Positions 53,970 through 63,615 are shown, counted from the stretch's first letter. The stretch: DNA of 64,000 nt from CALJFL01 sp036961205 (GCA_036961205.1 JBALVI010000003.1:186001-250000), one strand, 5' to 3'. Notes: a model not told the origin generated them from the sequence alone. Made by a program: numbers and translations.

Positions 53970-53986
53970 TTGTAGTGATATTACAA
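53970..53986. promoter_or_regulatory. HexR-like operator 1 upstream of ppdK
   Basis: TTGTAGTGATATTACAA fits the proteobacterial HexR consensus TTGTARTWWWAYTACAA at 16 of 17 positions (G for W at position 8). It is centred 131 bases before the ppdK start codon and about 72 bases upstream of the -10-like TATACT, an activator-type distance. HexR senses a keto-deoxy-sugar phosphate and controls central carbon genes in gammaproteobacteria. Confidence 0.6.
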
Positions 53987-54021
53987 GAATCAGGATTTAT
54001 CGACCCGGATCAGGATAACAA

Positions 54022-54038
54022 ATGTAGTAATACTACAA
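54022..54038. promoter_or_regulatory. HexR-like operator 2 upstream of ppdK
   Basis: ATGTAGTAATACTACAA contains a perfect 15-base palindrome, TGTAGTAATACTACA, and matches the HexR consensus at 16 of 17 positions. It is 52 bases (about five helical turns) from operator 1, which would put both on the same face of the helix, and 15 bases after the LLM gene's stop codon. Repeats of ATCAGGAT lie between the two. Confidence 0.6.
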
Positions 54039-54052
54039 AACTGTGTAGTCTG

Positions 54053-54937
54053 CTAGCGCCGAACAAGTATCTCACTCAGTCGATCGAGTTCCGCCAACTC
54101 GGCTGTCGCCGGTACCAGCATAAACTCCTCACAGCCGGCGGCCTCTGCATTATCGAGGGCTGCGCAAACACCATCTGGGCCAGTGCGCAGGGCCGACTCT
54201 GCCATCATCTTGGCAATCTCCGGGCCGGCAATTGTCAGATATTCGTAAACATAGTCATATAATTTGCTCGGTGCATCATCAGCGAGGCTGTACCAGCATC
54301 CGCCCATGCGGTAGGGCGCAGATTCTCGTCCTGCATCCTGCCATGCCCGCTCAGCAAGTCCGAAGGCGTTCTCAAACTCCGACTGCTCCGAGTTGCCGGA
54401 CCAGGCGTAAAGTCCATCCGCCCACTGGGCACTTCGAGCGATACTCTTTGGCCCAAGTACACCTGCCAAAATCCGAGAACCACCGACCGTTGTCGGCTTG
54501 GGCCCTATAGGCCCGGCACCGGACACAATTTCCTCACCGGCCCACACGTCGCGTATGACACTCACCTGACGATCCATGCGGGTGTACCGGCCACGAAAGC
54601 TGGCCTCAACGGCCTCGTAATCCTGTTCCCTGCCGCCGTAACCGACAGCGACGTGGCGAACTCGCCCTCCGGAAATCATATCCAGCGTTGCTATTTCCTT
54701 GGCTACCCGTACCGCACTGTGCATAGGCAACACATAAAGCGTAGGTGTAATTTCTACTCTCTGGGTAGCCATTGCTGCCGCTGAGAGCAGCACACGCATA
54801 TCAAAAGTTTGGCCGTGAACGCGCTCGCCACAGGAAATACTGTGAAAGGGCCCCTCATCAATACGCTTGAACCACTGGAAATAGTCCTCCCGAGTGAGGC
54901 CCGCTTTCATATAGGGAAGACATATTCCGATTTTCAT
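54053..54937 (-). CDS. LLM-class flavin-dependent oxidoreductase
   Basis: 294 residues of the luciferase-like monooxygenase family (TIM barrel, F420 or FMN dependent). KIGICLPYMKAGLTREDYFQ opens the barrel; ITPTLYVLPMHSAVRVAKEIATLD and GRVRHVAVGYGGREQDYEA are the characteristic segments. The cofactor and substrate are not determined. ATG 54937 is preferred to GTG 54946. It is transcribed towards ppdK, with about 205 bases of regulatory DNA between them, and divergent from the dehydrogenase pair. Confidence 0.82.
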   Translation of the reverse strand: MKIGICLPYMKAGLTREDYFQWFKRIDEGPFHSISCGERVHGQTFDMRVLLSAAAMATQRVEITPTLYVLPMHSAVRVAKEIATLDMISGGRVRHVAVGYGGREQDYEAVEASFRGRYTRMDRQVSVIRDVWAGEEIVSGAGPIGPKPTTVGGSRILAGVLGPKSIARSAQWADGLYAWSGNSEQSEFENAFGLAERAWQDAGRESAPYRMGGCWYSLADDAPSKLYDYVYEYLTIAGPEIAKMMAESALRTGPDGVCAALDNAEAAGCEEFMLVPATAELAELDRLSEILVRR

Positions 54938-55231
54938 AATGAGCACTCATAGGAGATTTGGTCGGGGTTTGCACAGACATAATTTTCAATCGGGATTGTG
55001 AGCGATCTCTTTCGTGCCCGCTATGAAAAGGTGGCGATAGAGCCTAGATCAAGCCTGTCCGTTCAACTAATAGAACTACCAGTCACTACATTGTCGCGCG
55101 GCTGAGTCAGATGATTCACTCTCAACGCTGAACTAATTAGTCACAAAAATTGGCCTGTCCCTTTGCTTCCCTAAATACCCCACAAGGGTTAGCATTTTTA
55201 CTATCGGTGATTACTATCTAGCGGAGCCACC

Positions 55232-56419
55232 ATGAACATCCAGTTTACCCCCGAGCAACTCGCCCTGCGGGATGAACTGCGCGCCTATTTTGCCGAATTG
55301 ATGACCCCCGAGCTCAGTGCTGAGTGTGAACGTGACCTGGGGGAGGGCGGTGGCCCGCTATGGCGTGCGGCTCTGCGCCAGATTGGTAAAGATGGCTGGA
55401 TTGGGCTGGGTTGGCCGAAAGCCTGGGGTGGTCGGGAAATGAGTCCGCTGGAGCAATTCATCTTCGTTGAAGAAGTCATGCGCGCGGGTTACCCATTCCC
55501 ATTTTTGACCACCGAGTCCGTTGGCCCGATGTTGGCCGAACATGCCAGCGATTCCTTGCAGCAGATGATTGTGCCGAAAATACTGGCAGGGGAGTGTCTA
55601 ATTGCCATCGGTTATTCAGAGCCTGATGCTGGCACCGATCTGGCGAACCTGAAAACCACCGCAGTTCGCGACGGTGACCATTGGGTTATCAATGGTCAAA
55701 AAATGTGGACGTCCCTGGCGCATTTCTGCGATTACACCTGGTTGGCGGTACGCACGGATACAGAAGCTGCGAAGAAGCACAAAGGCATCACTCTATTTCT
55801 GGTGCCCAACTCAGACCCGGGGTGGAGTTGTACACCTGTACACACCTTGGGTGGTGTGCGCACTAATGCCACGTATTACGACAACATTCGTGTCAGTGAT
55901 GAAATGCGCGTAGGTGAAGTCAACGGAGGCTGGAAGTTGATTACCGGCCAGCTGAATCGGGAGCGTCTCAGTCTCATTAATTTTGGTCCGGTGTCACAAT
56001 TATTCAACGAGGTTACCCGCTGGGCTGGTAACACTTCACTACCCGGCGGCAGGAGGGTGATTGATCAGGGCTGGGTGCAACAAAATCTGGCGCGGTGTCG
56101 CGCCGACATAGAGTGCATGAAATTAATTGTGTACAAGCAATCCTGGGCAATGACTGAAAATACGCTGGGCATGGCGGATGCGTCCGCTGCCAAGGTCTTT
56201 GGTTCAGAAGCCTTTATCCGCATCTTTCGCGCCCTCGGAGAAGTGATGGGGCAAGCTGCGCTGTTTCGCGCCGGCAGCGAGGATGTAGTGGCAGAGGCCG
56301 GCAGAATTGAGCGCTTATACAGAACCGCGTCAATCATTACCTTTGGCGGCGGTACTAATGAAATTCAGCGAGACATTATCTCGGCGGCGGGGCTGTGGAT
56401 GCCCCGGGCCAGTCGGTAG
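55232..56419 (+). CDS. Acyl-CoA dehydrogenase, first of a second pair
   Basis: 395 residues. SEPDAGTDLANLKTTAVRDGD, HWVINGQKMWTSLAH and TFGGGTNEIQRDIISAAGLWM mark the dehydrogenase with its full C-terminal FAD/CoA motif. It is 14 bases before a second, motif-poor dehydrogenase, repeating the arrangement at 13138-15512. Such pairs form alpha2beta2 enzymes in the degradation of bulky CoA esters. Ribosome site GGAG lies upstream of ATG 55232. Confidence 0.9.
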   Translation: MNIQFTPEQLALRDELRAYFAELMTPELSAECERDLGEGGGPLWRAALRQIGKDGWIGLGWPKAWGGREMSPLEQFIFVEEVMRAGYPFPFLTTESVGPMLAEHASDSLQQMIVPKILAGECLIAIGYSEPDAGTDLANLKTTAVRDGDHWVINGQKMWTSLAHFCDYTWLAVRTDTEAAKKHKGITLFLVPNSDPGWSCTPVHTLGGVRTNATYYDNIRVSDEMRVGEVNGGWKLITGQLNRERLSLINFGPVSQLFNEVTRWAGNTSLPGGRRVIDQGWVQQNLARCRADIECMKLIVYKQSWAMTENTLGMADASAAKVFGSEAFIRIFRALGEVMGQAALFRAGSEDVVAEAGRIERLYRTASIITFGGGTNEIQRDIISAAGLWMPRASR

Positions 56420-56433
56420 TGCGGGAATAAGCA

Positions 56434-57567
56434 ATGGACTTTGGATTTTCAGACATACAACGTGAGGTCAAAGAACTGGCCCACCGAATTCTCAGCGAGC
56501 AAGTGAGCCCCGAGTCTCTGGCTGTCTACGACGAATATCAGTCAGCGCGCTATGACCAAACACTGTGGCAGCAATTGCTTACTGCCGGTCTACCGGGCGT
56601 GGCTGTGTCTGAAGACTATGGCGGCATGGGTTTCGGTTTCACTGAGCTGGCCTTGTTTATTGAAGAATTGGGTAGCGTGATCGCCCCGACGCCAGCCATT
56701 CCCCACTGTGTCAGTACCCTGTTGGCTTTGCAGCAATTTGCGCCGGCCAAGTTGCAGCAGCGTTATTTGCCCGGTGCTGCAAGTGGTGAAATTTTGCTAA
56801 CCGCAGCGCTATTTGAATCACTCCACAATAGTTCGGTCGCGGCCAATAACTGCACGGGCTTTGTTACCGCTGCTGGCATAACGGTTAGCGGGTCGAAAAC
56901 TGCGGTGCCTTTTGCCGCTCAGGCCGACCGGGTTCTATTGGCCGTGTCCTACGAAAATGATGTGGCTGTGGTGCTGGTGGATCCGAATCGAGAAGGTATA
57001 ACGCTGGTGCCAATGCAGGCAACCACTTTTGAACCCCAGTATAAAATGATCCTGCAAGACGTAGTTATTGAGGATGAGGATATCGTTCTCTCTTCAGATG
57101 GGGCCAGTCTCATGGAATGGGTGGCCCAGCGCACCACGGCAGCATTGTGCGTCCATCAACTGGGTGCTGCGGAGGCTGCGATGCGTATGGCCGCGACTTA
57201 CACTTCAGAGCGCAAACAGTTTGGTGTGCCGGTGGCGACGTTCCAGGCTGTGGGTCACCGCTTGGCAGATTGTTATATAGACATTGAATGTCTGCGCCTG
57301 ACGAGTTACCAGGCTGTTTCCTTACTGGCAGCGGGTCGTGACGCCCAAACGGAATTGCAAATCGCCAAAATCTGGGCCGGCGATTGCGGTCATCGTGTGA
57401 GCTATGCGACTCAGCATGTACATGGAGGCACGGGAATAGACCGTGATTATCCACTGTGGCGATATTGTTTATGGCTACGTCATAACGAAATGTTACTGGG
57501 AGGCAGTGCCAGTCAGTTGGCTGACCTGGGTGCCAGATTAGCCAAAGGCGAGGCCCTGTTCGACTGA
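56434..57567 (+). CDS. Acyl-CoA dehydrogenase, second of the pair
   Basis: 377 residues. The N-terminal half is divergent, the C-terminal part has QHVHGGTGIDRDYPLWRYC, and GGSASQ replaces the expected GTxExQR. This fits the small subunit of a heterotetramer. The acyl chain or ring it acts on is unknown; the following gene is a metallo-beta-lactamase-fold hydrolase whose start lies 84 bases downstream. Confidence 0.85.
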   Translation: MDFGFSDIQREVKELAHRILSEQVSPESLAVYDEYQSARYDQTLWQQLLTAGLPGVAVSEDYGGMGFGFTELALFIEELGSVIAPTPAIPHCVSTLLALQQFAPAKLQQRYLPGAASGEILLTAALFESLHNSSVAANNCTGFVTAAGITVSGSKTAVPFAAQADRVLLAVSYENDVAVVLVDPNREGITLVPMQATTFEPQYKMILQDVVIEDEDIVLSSDGASLMEWVAQRTTAALCVHQLGAAEAAMRMAATYTSERKQFGVPVATFQAVGHRLADCYIDIECLRLTSYQAVSLLAAGRDAQTELQIAKIWAGDCGHRVSYATQHVHGGTGIDRDYPLWRYCLWLRHNEMLLGGSASQLADLGARLAKGEALFD

Positions 57568-57651
57568 ATCCCCTGCTTGCACCCTTGCCGACAACGGCCC
57601 AAATGTGGCAGCATTCTGCGCTGTTTGAATATTTGATTGTTGGAGAGTTCA

Positions 57652-58620
57652 GTGGCAGCTGCAAAGTGGCAAGATTTAGGTCACGGCATAACCTGTATAG
57701 ACGCCGATTATTTTGCGCCGGGTATAGCCTGCTTCTATCTGCTGGAGCGTGATGGCGAATTTGCTGTAATCGAAACAGGCACTTCAAGCAGCCTGGGGCT
57801 TCTGCTGCAATGTTTTGCTGACAAGGGTATCGCGGATCAGCAATTAAGGTATGTGATTCCAACCCATGTACACCTGGATCACGCCGGTGGTGCAGGCACT
57901 CTTATGGCTCACTATGAGTCAGCCCAAATGCTGGTGCATCCCAAGGGCGCGCAACATTTGATAGATCCGGAGCGGCTGGTATCAAGTTCGATCGAAGTTT
58001 ATGGTGAACAATCCTTCCGCGAACTCTATGGAGAAATTACACCCGTGCCGGCGGACCGTGTTACCCGCATGGAGGATGAGTCCGTTTTTTCGCTTGGACA
58101 ATCAGAGCTCGAGATTCGCCATACCCGCGGTCATGCGGATCACCATTTTTGCATCTGGGATGTACTGAGTCAGAGCTGGTTTAGTGGTGATATGTTCGGC
58201 GTTAGCTACGCATCACTACGTTTTGACAATGGCAGTTTTGTGCTGCCCGCGACCACACCAACCCAATTCAATCCAGATCTCTATATTGAATCTGTCAATC
58301 TGCTGGCGAGCTACCATCCCTTGCATATCTACCTAACCCATTACGGGGCGCTACCCTATGAAAGCACTCTCACAGAGTTGCTTTGCGCTCAGATAGAGGC
58401 TTATCGGGAGCTCGGCCCTCAACACAGGGGGGATCAAGAAGGAATGGAGGATGCCGTAGTACAGTGTATGATTGACTTCCTGAAGCCACTGCAGCCACCG
58501 GGAGGGGTTGAGGCATTCCGGGGAGCACTGGCGATGGACGCCAAGCTCAATGCTCAGGGCCTGGAAGTGTGGGCGCAGAGAGAGGTTGCCCGGCAAGCTC
58601 GGTCCATGATTAGTGAGTAA
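57652..58620 (+). CDS. Metallo-beta-lactamase-fold hydrolase
   Basis: 322 residues with the zinc motif THVHLDHAGGAG (HxHxDH), a further ligand His in TRGHADHHFC, and Asp in SGDMFGVSY. The C-terminal extension (about 210-322) is helical. Members hydrolyse thioesters, lactones or other esters. GTG 57652 is preferred to TTG 57637 because GGAG lies 9 bases before it. It may be the last enzyme of a CoA-ester operon with the dehydrogenase pair. Confidence 0.83.
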   Translation: MAAAKWQDLGHGITCIDADYFAPGIACFYLLERDGEFAVIETGTSSSLGLLLQCFADKGIADQQLRYVIPTHVHLDHAGGAGTLMAHYESAQMLVHPKGAQHLIDPERLVSSSIEVYGEQSFRELYGEITPVPADRVTRMEDESVFSLGQSELEIRHTRGHADHHFCIWDVLSQSWFSGDMFGVSYASLRFDNGSFVLPATTPTQFNPDLYIESVNLLASYHPLHIYLTHYGALPYESTLTELLCAQIEAYRELGPQHRGDQEGMEDAVVQCMIDFLKPLQPPGGVEAFRGALAMDAKLNAQGLEVWAQREVARQARSMISE

Positions 58621-58664
58621 TGCCGTGGGTGTTCTGGCGAGAGTAAGTTACACTGCCGTCCTCG

Positions 58665-59375
58665 ATGCGTAAATTTCTAACAACAATCCAACTCCCAGTT
58701 CTTGTCATCCTAACTCTGATCATATCGGGTTGTGCGAGTGATAAGCCCAGGAAAGCCCAGCCTATCCCAGTCGGTGATGTCGATATGGTCGACTTCGCGG
58801 GTAACTGGGAGCTGGACTATAGCAAAAGCGAAAACATTCAGGCACAGCTGAACTCCATGATGCGCGAGCTGCGTCGTCAGGCAGAGCGTCGTGCCCAGCG
58901 CGGTAGTAATGAGCGTGCCAGCAGTGGTATTGCTGTCGGCAACAACAATACCGGTGCGACCGTTATCGGACTTGCTAGAATGGCCGACTTGATAACAGAG
59001 GCGCAGCTGCTTGAAATCAAGCAGAGTGACAACGATATCCGGGTGAAGCGGGAAGAAAATTTTGCTCTTACCTGTGAGTTTTTCGAGGGTAAGCAGCAGA
59101 TCGTAGAAAATCCGCTGGGTACTGAAACGTGCGGCTGGGTGGGGCATCAATTGCTGTTTCGAATTTTGTTGCCCGAAGGTTTGAGTATTCAGCACGTGCT
59201 GACCCGCAGTCCGGAAGGCAACCAGATGAGCATTGCGACGACTGTGGTGTCAGATCGGGTCTCGACGCCGTTCACACTGAACCGTGTCTATCGGAAATTC
59301 GAACCAGGTGAAAGTGGTTTCACCTGTGAGGTGACCCTGACTAAAGGCCGTGTATGTACTACGGAGGCCAAGTGA
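58665..59375 (+). CDS. Hypothetical lipoprotein
   Basis: 236 residues. Signal and lipobox LIISGCASD (Cys23). The middle contains a run of Arg-rich helix (RRQAERRAQRGSNERAS) and FAGNWELDYSKSEN; the C-terminal half is beta-rich and ends FTCEVTLTKGRVC. It has no recognised domain. Its stop overlaps the GTG start of the next lipoprotein (GTGA, 59372-59375), so they are coupled and probably act together in the envelope. Confidence 0.6.
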   Translation: MRKFLTTIQLPVLVILTLIISGCASDKPRKAQPIPVGDVDMVDFAGNWELDYSKSENIQAQLNSMMRELRRQAERRAQRGSNERASSGIAVGNNNTGATVIGLARMADLITEAQLLEIKQSDNDIRVKREENFALTCEFFEGKQQIVENPLGTETCGWVGHQLLFRILLPEGLSIQHVLTRSPEGNQMSIATTVVSDRVSTPFTLNRVYRKFEPGESGFTCEVTLTKGRVCTTEAK

Positions 59376-60505
59376 GAGCCGTTATTATTGTGTTGCTGGC
59401 GTCTATTGTGGTCGCCTGCAGCAGTGGTCCTACTACTGCCCCTGAACCGGAGGTGGTCACCGGGTCGCTAGTCTGGCCAGGCCCTGTGGGCAGGGTCAAT
59501 CTCAAGGTTGCTCAATACAGCAGTACAATGCCTTTGCTTGATGTGGGTATCGCAATCTTTGACCCAGGCATCCCAGAAGACGAATCTACGCATAGTAAGC
59601 TGGGAATCTTTCCCGAAATCCGGGAAGCTGAGGCCAAGTATATGCCCGCGCTATTGCGCGATGCTCTCGTTGACAGCAATGGCTGGGGGCCGGTGCGGGT
59701 TTTGCCCGAGCCCAATGACACTGCCGTGCTGCTGGTTACCGGACGTATCGAACACTCCGATGGTTTAAGGCTGGTACTGCAAGTCAGGGCGGTTGATGTA
59801 ACGGGCCGTGTATGGCTCGATAAAATGTATCTCGACGAATCACTGGAGTCCGACTATCCGGTGCCTGTAGGAGGTGATCCTTATCAGGATATTTACTTCC
59901 AGATTGCCAATGACTTGCTCGCTGCCCGCGATGCATTGGCTATCGCATCTTTGCGACAGATACCCGCGATCGCTGAATTGCGCTATGCCGAATCGCTTTC
60001 GCCTGAAGCGTTTGCCGGCTATTTGGGTCGTGATGAGCAGGGTTTTTTAATTGCTAATCGTCTGCCAGCCGATGGCGATCCTATGATGAATAGAGTGCAA
60101 CGAATCCTCAATCAGGAATATTTATTCATTGATACCGTCGACGAGCAATACCAGCAGCTATCCGAAGAAATGGGCCCTACCTATGATCTGTGGCGTCAGT
60201 ACGGGCGTGAGCAAGCTATCTATAAAGAAGATTATCAGCGCCGCCTGTCGACTCGTGAAAGTCAGGGAAGGCGTGGCACATTCCCAGCTATGCAACAAAC
60301 CTATAACGCCTTCAAATGGACCAAAATCCAGCAGCAGGATCTATATGAACTGGCGGTGGGGTTTGACAATGAAGTGGCCCCGACAGTACTGGAAGCCAGC
60401 GGTAAAGTATTTCGTTTAAACGGCACTCTGGACACCCAATATTCGGAGTGGCGTGACATTTTACGCGAAATATTCGCTTTGGAAACTGGGCTCCCTACGC
60501 AGTAA
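59372..60505 (+). CDS. Hypothetical lipoprotein
   Basis: 377 residues. Lipobox SIVVACSSG (Cys16). No domain recognised; the middle contains GRVNLKVAQYSSTMPLLDVG and LLVTGRIEHSDGLRLVLQVR, and the end is helical (WRQYGREQAIYKEDYQRR). GTG 59372 has GGAGG at 59363-59367, 4 bases upstream, and overlaps the preceding stop. It probably works with the upstream lipoprotein. Confidence 0.6.
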   Translation: MRAVIIVLLASIVVACSSGPTTAPEPEVVTGSLVWPGPVGRVNLKVAQYSSTMPLLDVGIAIFDPGIPEDESTHSKLGIFPEIREAEAKYMPALLRDALVDSNGWGPVRVLPEPNDTAVLLVTGRIEHSDGLRLVLQVRAVDVTGRVWLDKMYLDESLESDYPVPVGGDPYQDIYFQIANDLLAARDALAIASLRQIPAIAELRYAESLSPEAFAGYLGRDEQGFLIANRLPADGDPMMNRVQRILNQEYLFIDTVDEQYQQLSEEMGPTYDLWRQYGREQAIYKEDYQRRLSTRESQGRRGTFPAMQQTYNAFKWTKIQQQDLYELAVGFDNEVAPTVLEASGKVFRLNGTLDTQYSEWRDILREIFALETGLPTQ

Positions 60506-60583
60506 AGGCACAGTCAGTGTTTGTAGACCAACGGCTTGAAGTGAATGCTCTGTTTTCAGCTCAGGTTGCGCTATGCTGTGTGC

Positions 60584-61294
60584 ATGGCTAAAGAAGACGA
60601 TAGTACAGAACAGGAATCGCTGTTTAACACATTGCGTAAGCTCACCGGTCAGGTGGCGGGTGGCACGCTCGAGCTGGCCCGCACCACCGCCACAATGTCA
60701 GCGATGTTCGGCGAGACCTGGATCCGCAATACTCTGATGAACACCTTTGAACCCGAGCGCCTGGAGGCTATGGCCGACGCCGGTCACTTTCTGCGCGATG
60801 CCCGGGAAACGGCTGGCATGTCTCTCAACGATCTGTCTGAGAGCCTGGGCATGGCAGACGAATCGGTGCTCGAAAATGTAGAGAGCGGTGAAACTATTCT
60901 GCCGCTGGAGGCAATGCTGCGTGCAGCGGCCCTATTGGCCAGACACGATCCTATCCCATTTTTGATCAAGTTTATGCGTACCTACAATCCACAGCTTGAG
61001 CGTGCTCTGGACAAGTGGGGAGTAATGGCCCTGCCAAAGAATTTCGAGCGGGAGCGGCGCTTTCTGAACATCTACCGACAGCACGACTTTTTACGTTCCC
61101 TCAGTGATGAGGAGCACGATAGATTTATCGAGTACATGCAAAGCTCTACTAACCTCGTTATAGAAGTCATGGAGAAGGAGAAAGCCGCCAGCAGGAAGAC
61201 GCCAGGTAAGCGGCGCGTAAAGCCTGCGGCCAAGTCCCCACGCCGGACTCCTCCCAAGAAACGAAAACCTGCCCCCGTCCCCAAAAAGTCCTGA
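60584..61294 (+). CDS. Helix-turn-helix protein with basic C-terminal tail
   Basis: 236 residues. A helical N-terminal region (NTLRKLTGQVAGGTLELART) is followed by an XRE-type HTH (LRDARETAGMSLNDLSESLG) near residues 65-120, then more helical sequence. The last 45 residues are rich in Lys, Arg, Pro and Ala (GKRRVKPAAKSPRRTPPKKR), like a histone-like DNA-coating tail. The role (transcription factor or nucleoid protein) is not known. It is 8 bases before the RlmKL gene. Confidence 0.7.
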   Translation: MAKEDDSTEQESLFNTLRKLTGQVAGGTLELARTTATMSAMFGETWIRNTLMNTFEPERLEAMADAGHFLRDARETAGMSLNDLSESLGMADESVLENVESGETILPLEAMLRAAALLARHDPIPFLIKFMRTYNPQLERALDKWGVMALPKNFERERRFLNIYRQHDFLRSLSDEEHDRFIEYMQSSTNLVIEVMEKEKAASRKTPGKRRVKPAAKSPRRTPPKKRKPAPVPKKS

Positions 61295-61302
61295 GGTAAA
61301 AC

Positions 61303-63492
61303 GTGTCTGATCAGCAGCAGCCCCAGTGGTTTGCGGCTTGCCCCAAAGGGTTAGAATCCCTGCTGGCGCAAGAAATTCAAACCCTGGGTAGCGATAACAT
61401 CCGCGAGACCGTCGCCGGTGTCTATTTTTCGTCGCCTCTGGCCGTGGCCTACAGGGTTTGTCTCTGGTCGCGTCTTGCCAATCGCGTATTGATGCCGATT
61501 GCCCAGTTGGAGGTGGAGGACGCACAGAACTTATACGACGGCCTCCGCCAGATCTCGTGGGACAAGATTTTCACTGCGGACAACACCCTTGCCATCGATT
61601 TTAGCGGCCAGAACGACGAAATTAGAAACACCCAATTTGGCGCCCAGAAGAGTAAAGACGCAATAGTCGACTGGTTTGTCGATAACGGGGGCAAGCGTCC
61701 GTCTGTAGAACGTAAGAACCCGGATATACGACTGAATTTGCGCCTGCTCAAATCGAAACTCCATGTTGCTCTGGATTTTTCAGGTGGCAGTTTGCACCGG
61801 CGTGGCTATCGCTTGAAGACCGGCGCTGCGCCGCTCAAGGAAAACCTGGCCGCAGCTTTGCTGCTGCGAGCCGACTGGCCGGGTATCGCGGCCAGGGGAG
61901 GGGCCCTCATTGATCCAATGTGTGGTTCTGGGACCCTGCTGTTGGAAGGTGCGCTGATGATTGCCGATATCGCGCCCGGTCTCAATCGCGCGCGTTTTGG
62001 ATTTGAGAGCTGGCAGGGGCACAATCCGCAGCAATGGCAGGCGATTAAGGCCGATGCCCAGGGCAGAGCGGAGCGTGGCAAAGCCCGGCAGCTGCCCGAG
62101 ATTCGCGGCTATGACGCAGACCCGAAAGTCATCCGCCAGGCGCAGGATAATATCGCTACAGCGGATCTAAGTAATGTAGTAAGAGTATCCTGTAAGTCAT
62201 TGTCTGAATTGGTAAAACCGACACATACAGAGCTGGAAGATGGGCTGCTTATCTGTAACCCCCCTTACGGTGAGCGCTTGGGTGAAAAGGCCAGTTTGAA
62301 ATACCTCTATCGCCAGCTTGGCGAACTGATGGCGGCACAATTCTCTGGTTGGCAGGGAGCGGTTTTTACCTCTGATCTTGAATTGGGGAAAGCCACCGGA
62401 TTGCGCAGCCACAAACGCTACACCCTGTTCAACGGTGCACTGGAATCTAGCCTCCTGTTGTTTGATCTAAACAACAATACCCTGCGTCGTCCTGCCGGTG
62501 AACCGGAGCCATCATCCAGGACAGATGGGGAGAGGGTAATTGGCCCAGTGCTCAGCACAGGCGCCACGATGTTCGCTAATCGGATAAAAAAGAATCGCAA
62601 ACGGCTGTCGAGTTGGCTGAAGCGAGAGCAAGTGAGTTGCTATCGGCTGTACGATGCGGACATGCCTGAATACTCTGTCGCGGTAGATATTTATGGCGAC
62701 TATGTGCACGTAGCGGAATACCAGGCACCGAAGGGTATCGATCCCGAGGCCGCTGCGAAGCGACTGGAAGAGGTCACCGACGCCTTGCCTCAGGCGCTGG
62801 GAGTTCCCACTGAACGTATTGTGTATAAGCAGCGCCGACAGCAGCGTGGCAAGGAACAGTATCAAAAGCAGGATGATCGCGGTGAGCTGCTGCAGGTTAA
62901 TGAGGGAGGTGCGAATTTTCTTGTTAATCTTAATGACTATCTGGATACCGGTTTGTTTCTCGATCACAGGCCGTTGCGCAAGCGCTTGGCGTCAGAGGCA
63001 GCTGGTAAGGATTTCCTCAACCTGTTTTGCTATACAGGTACCGCTACGGTCCACGTTGCACTGGCCAATGCCCGTTCGACGACCAGCGTTGATATGTCGA
63101 ATACGTATCTCGGTTGGCTGCGTAAAAATCTTGCGGCCAATGGCCTCGCTGAAAACCGTAATCACCTGATTCGAGCAGACTGTCTCAAGTGGCTGGAAAG
63201 CTGCGAGGAGACCTTTGATCTGATCATGTTGGATCCGCCTTCGTTCTCAAACTCCAAGTCGATGGAAGGGGACTTCGACGTGCTGCGCGACCAATACGAG
63301 CTGGTCTCGGCTGCGATGACTTGCCTGGCGCCCGGTGGTAGTTTGTATTTTTCGACCAATCGGAGGGGGTTCAAGCTAGCCCCTGAAATTGGCGAGTCGT
63401 TTCAGTGCGACGATATTAGCCGACAAACCCTGGATCCTGATTTCGCACGCAATCAAAAAATTCACCAGTGCTGGTTGCTCCAGCACCGCTAG
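61303..63492 (+). CDS. rlmL: Bifunctional 23S rRNA methyltransferase RlmKL
   Basis: 729 residues, the RlmK-RlmL fusion that methylates G2445 (m2G) and G2069 (m7G) of 23S rRNA. Order: N-terminal THUMP domain, RlmL methyltransferase with NPPYGERLG (Asn319), then RlmK domain with VNLNDYLDTGLFLDHRPLR and LDPPSFSNSKSM (Asp644). DPMCGSGTLLLE is the SAM site of the first half, FLNLFCYTGTATVHVAL of the second. GTG 61303 is the start. Length matches the gammaproteobacterial fusion. Confidence 0.95.
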   Translation: MSDQQQPQWFAACPKGLESLLAQEIQTLGSDNIRETVAGVYFSSPLAVAYRVCLWSRLANRVLMPIAQLEVEDAQNLYDGLRQISWDKIFTADNTLAIDFSGQNDEIRNTQFGAQKSKDAIVDWFVDNGGKRPSVERKNPDIRLNLRLLKSKLHVALDFSGGSLHRRGYRLKTGAAPLKENLAAALLLRADWPGIAARGGALIDPMCGSGTLLLEGALMIADIAPGLNRARFGFESWQGHNPQQWQAIKADAQGRAERGKARQLPEIRGYDADPKVIRQAQDNIATADLSNVVRVSCKSLSELVKPTHTELEDGLLICNPPYGERLGEKASLKYLYRQLGELMAAQFSGWQGAVFTSDLELGKATGLRSHKRYTLFNGALESSLLLFDLNNNTLRRPAGEPEPSSRTDGERVIGPVLSTGATMFANRIKKNRKRLSSWLKREQVSCYRLYDADMPEYSVAVDIYGDYVHVAEYQAPKGIDPEAAAKRLEEVTDALPQALGVPTERIVYKQRRQQRGKEQYQKQDDRGELLQVNEGGANFLVNLNDYLDTGLFLDHRPLRKRLASEAAGKDFLNLFCYTGTATVHVALANARSTTSVDMSNTYLGWLRKNLAANGLAENRNHLIRADCLKWLESCEETFDLIMLDPPSFSNSKSMEGDFDVLRDQYELVSAAMTCLAPGGSLYFSTNRRGFKLAPEIGESFQCDDISRQTLDPDFARNQKIHQCWLLQHR

Positions 63493-63606
63493 AATTAGCA
63501 GCACTGAAACTTAGCTTGGCGCGCGGTTTCTAGCGGCTCCAAGCCTTGCTTCATGAGGGTTATAGGCCGCTAACGGTTAGTAGTCACCAACATTTCTCCG
63601 GCAACT

Positions 63607-63615
63607 CTATCCACA
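63607..63615 (+). promoter_or_regulatory. DnaA-box-like site, one mismatch
   Basis: CTATCCACA differs from TTATCCACA only at the first base. It lies 181 bases before the inverted perfect pair, with AT-rich DNA between. Confidence 0.4.
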
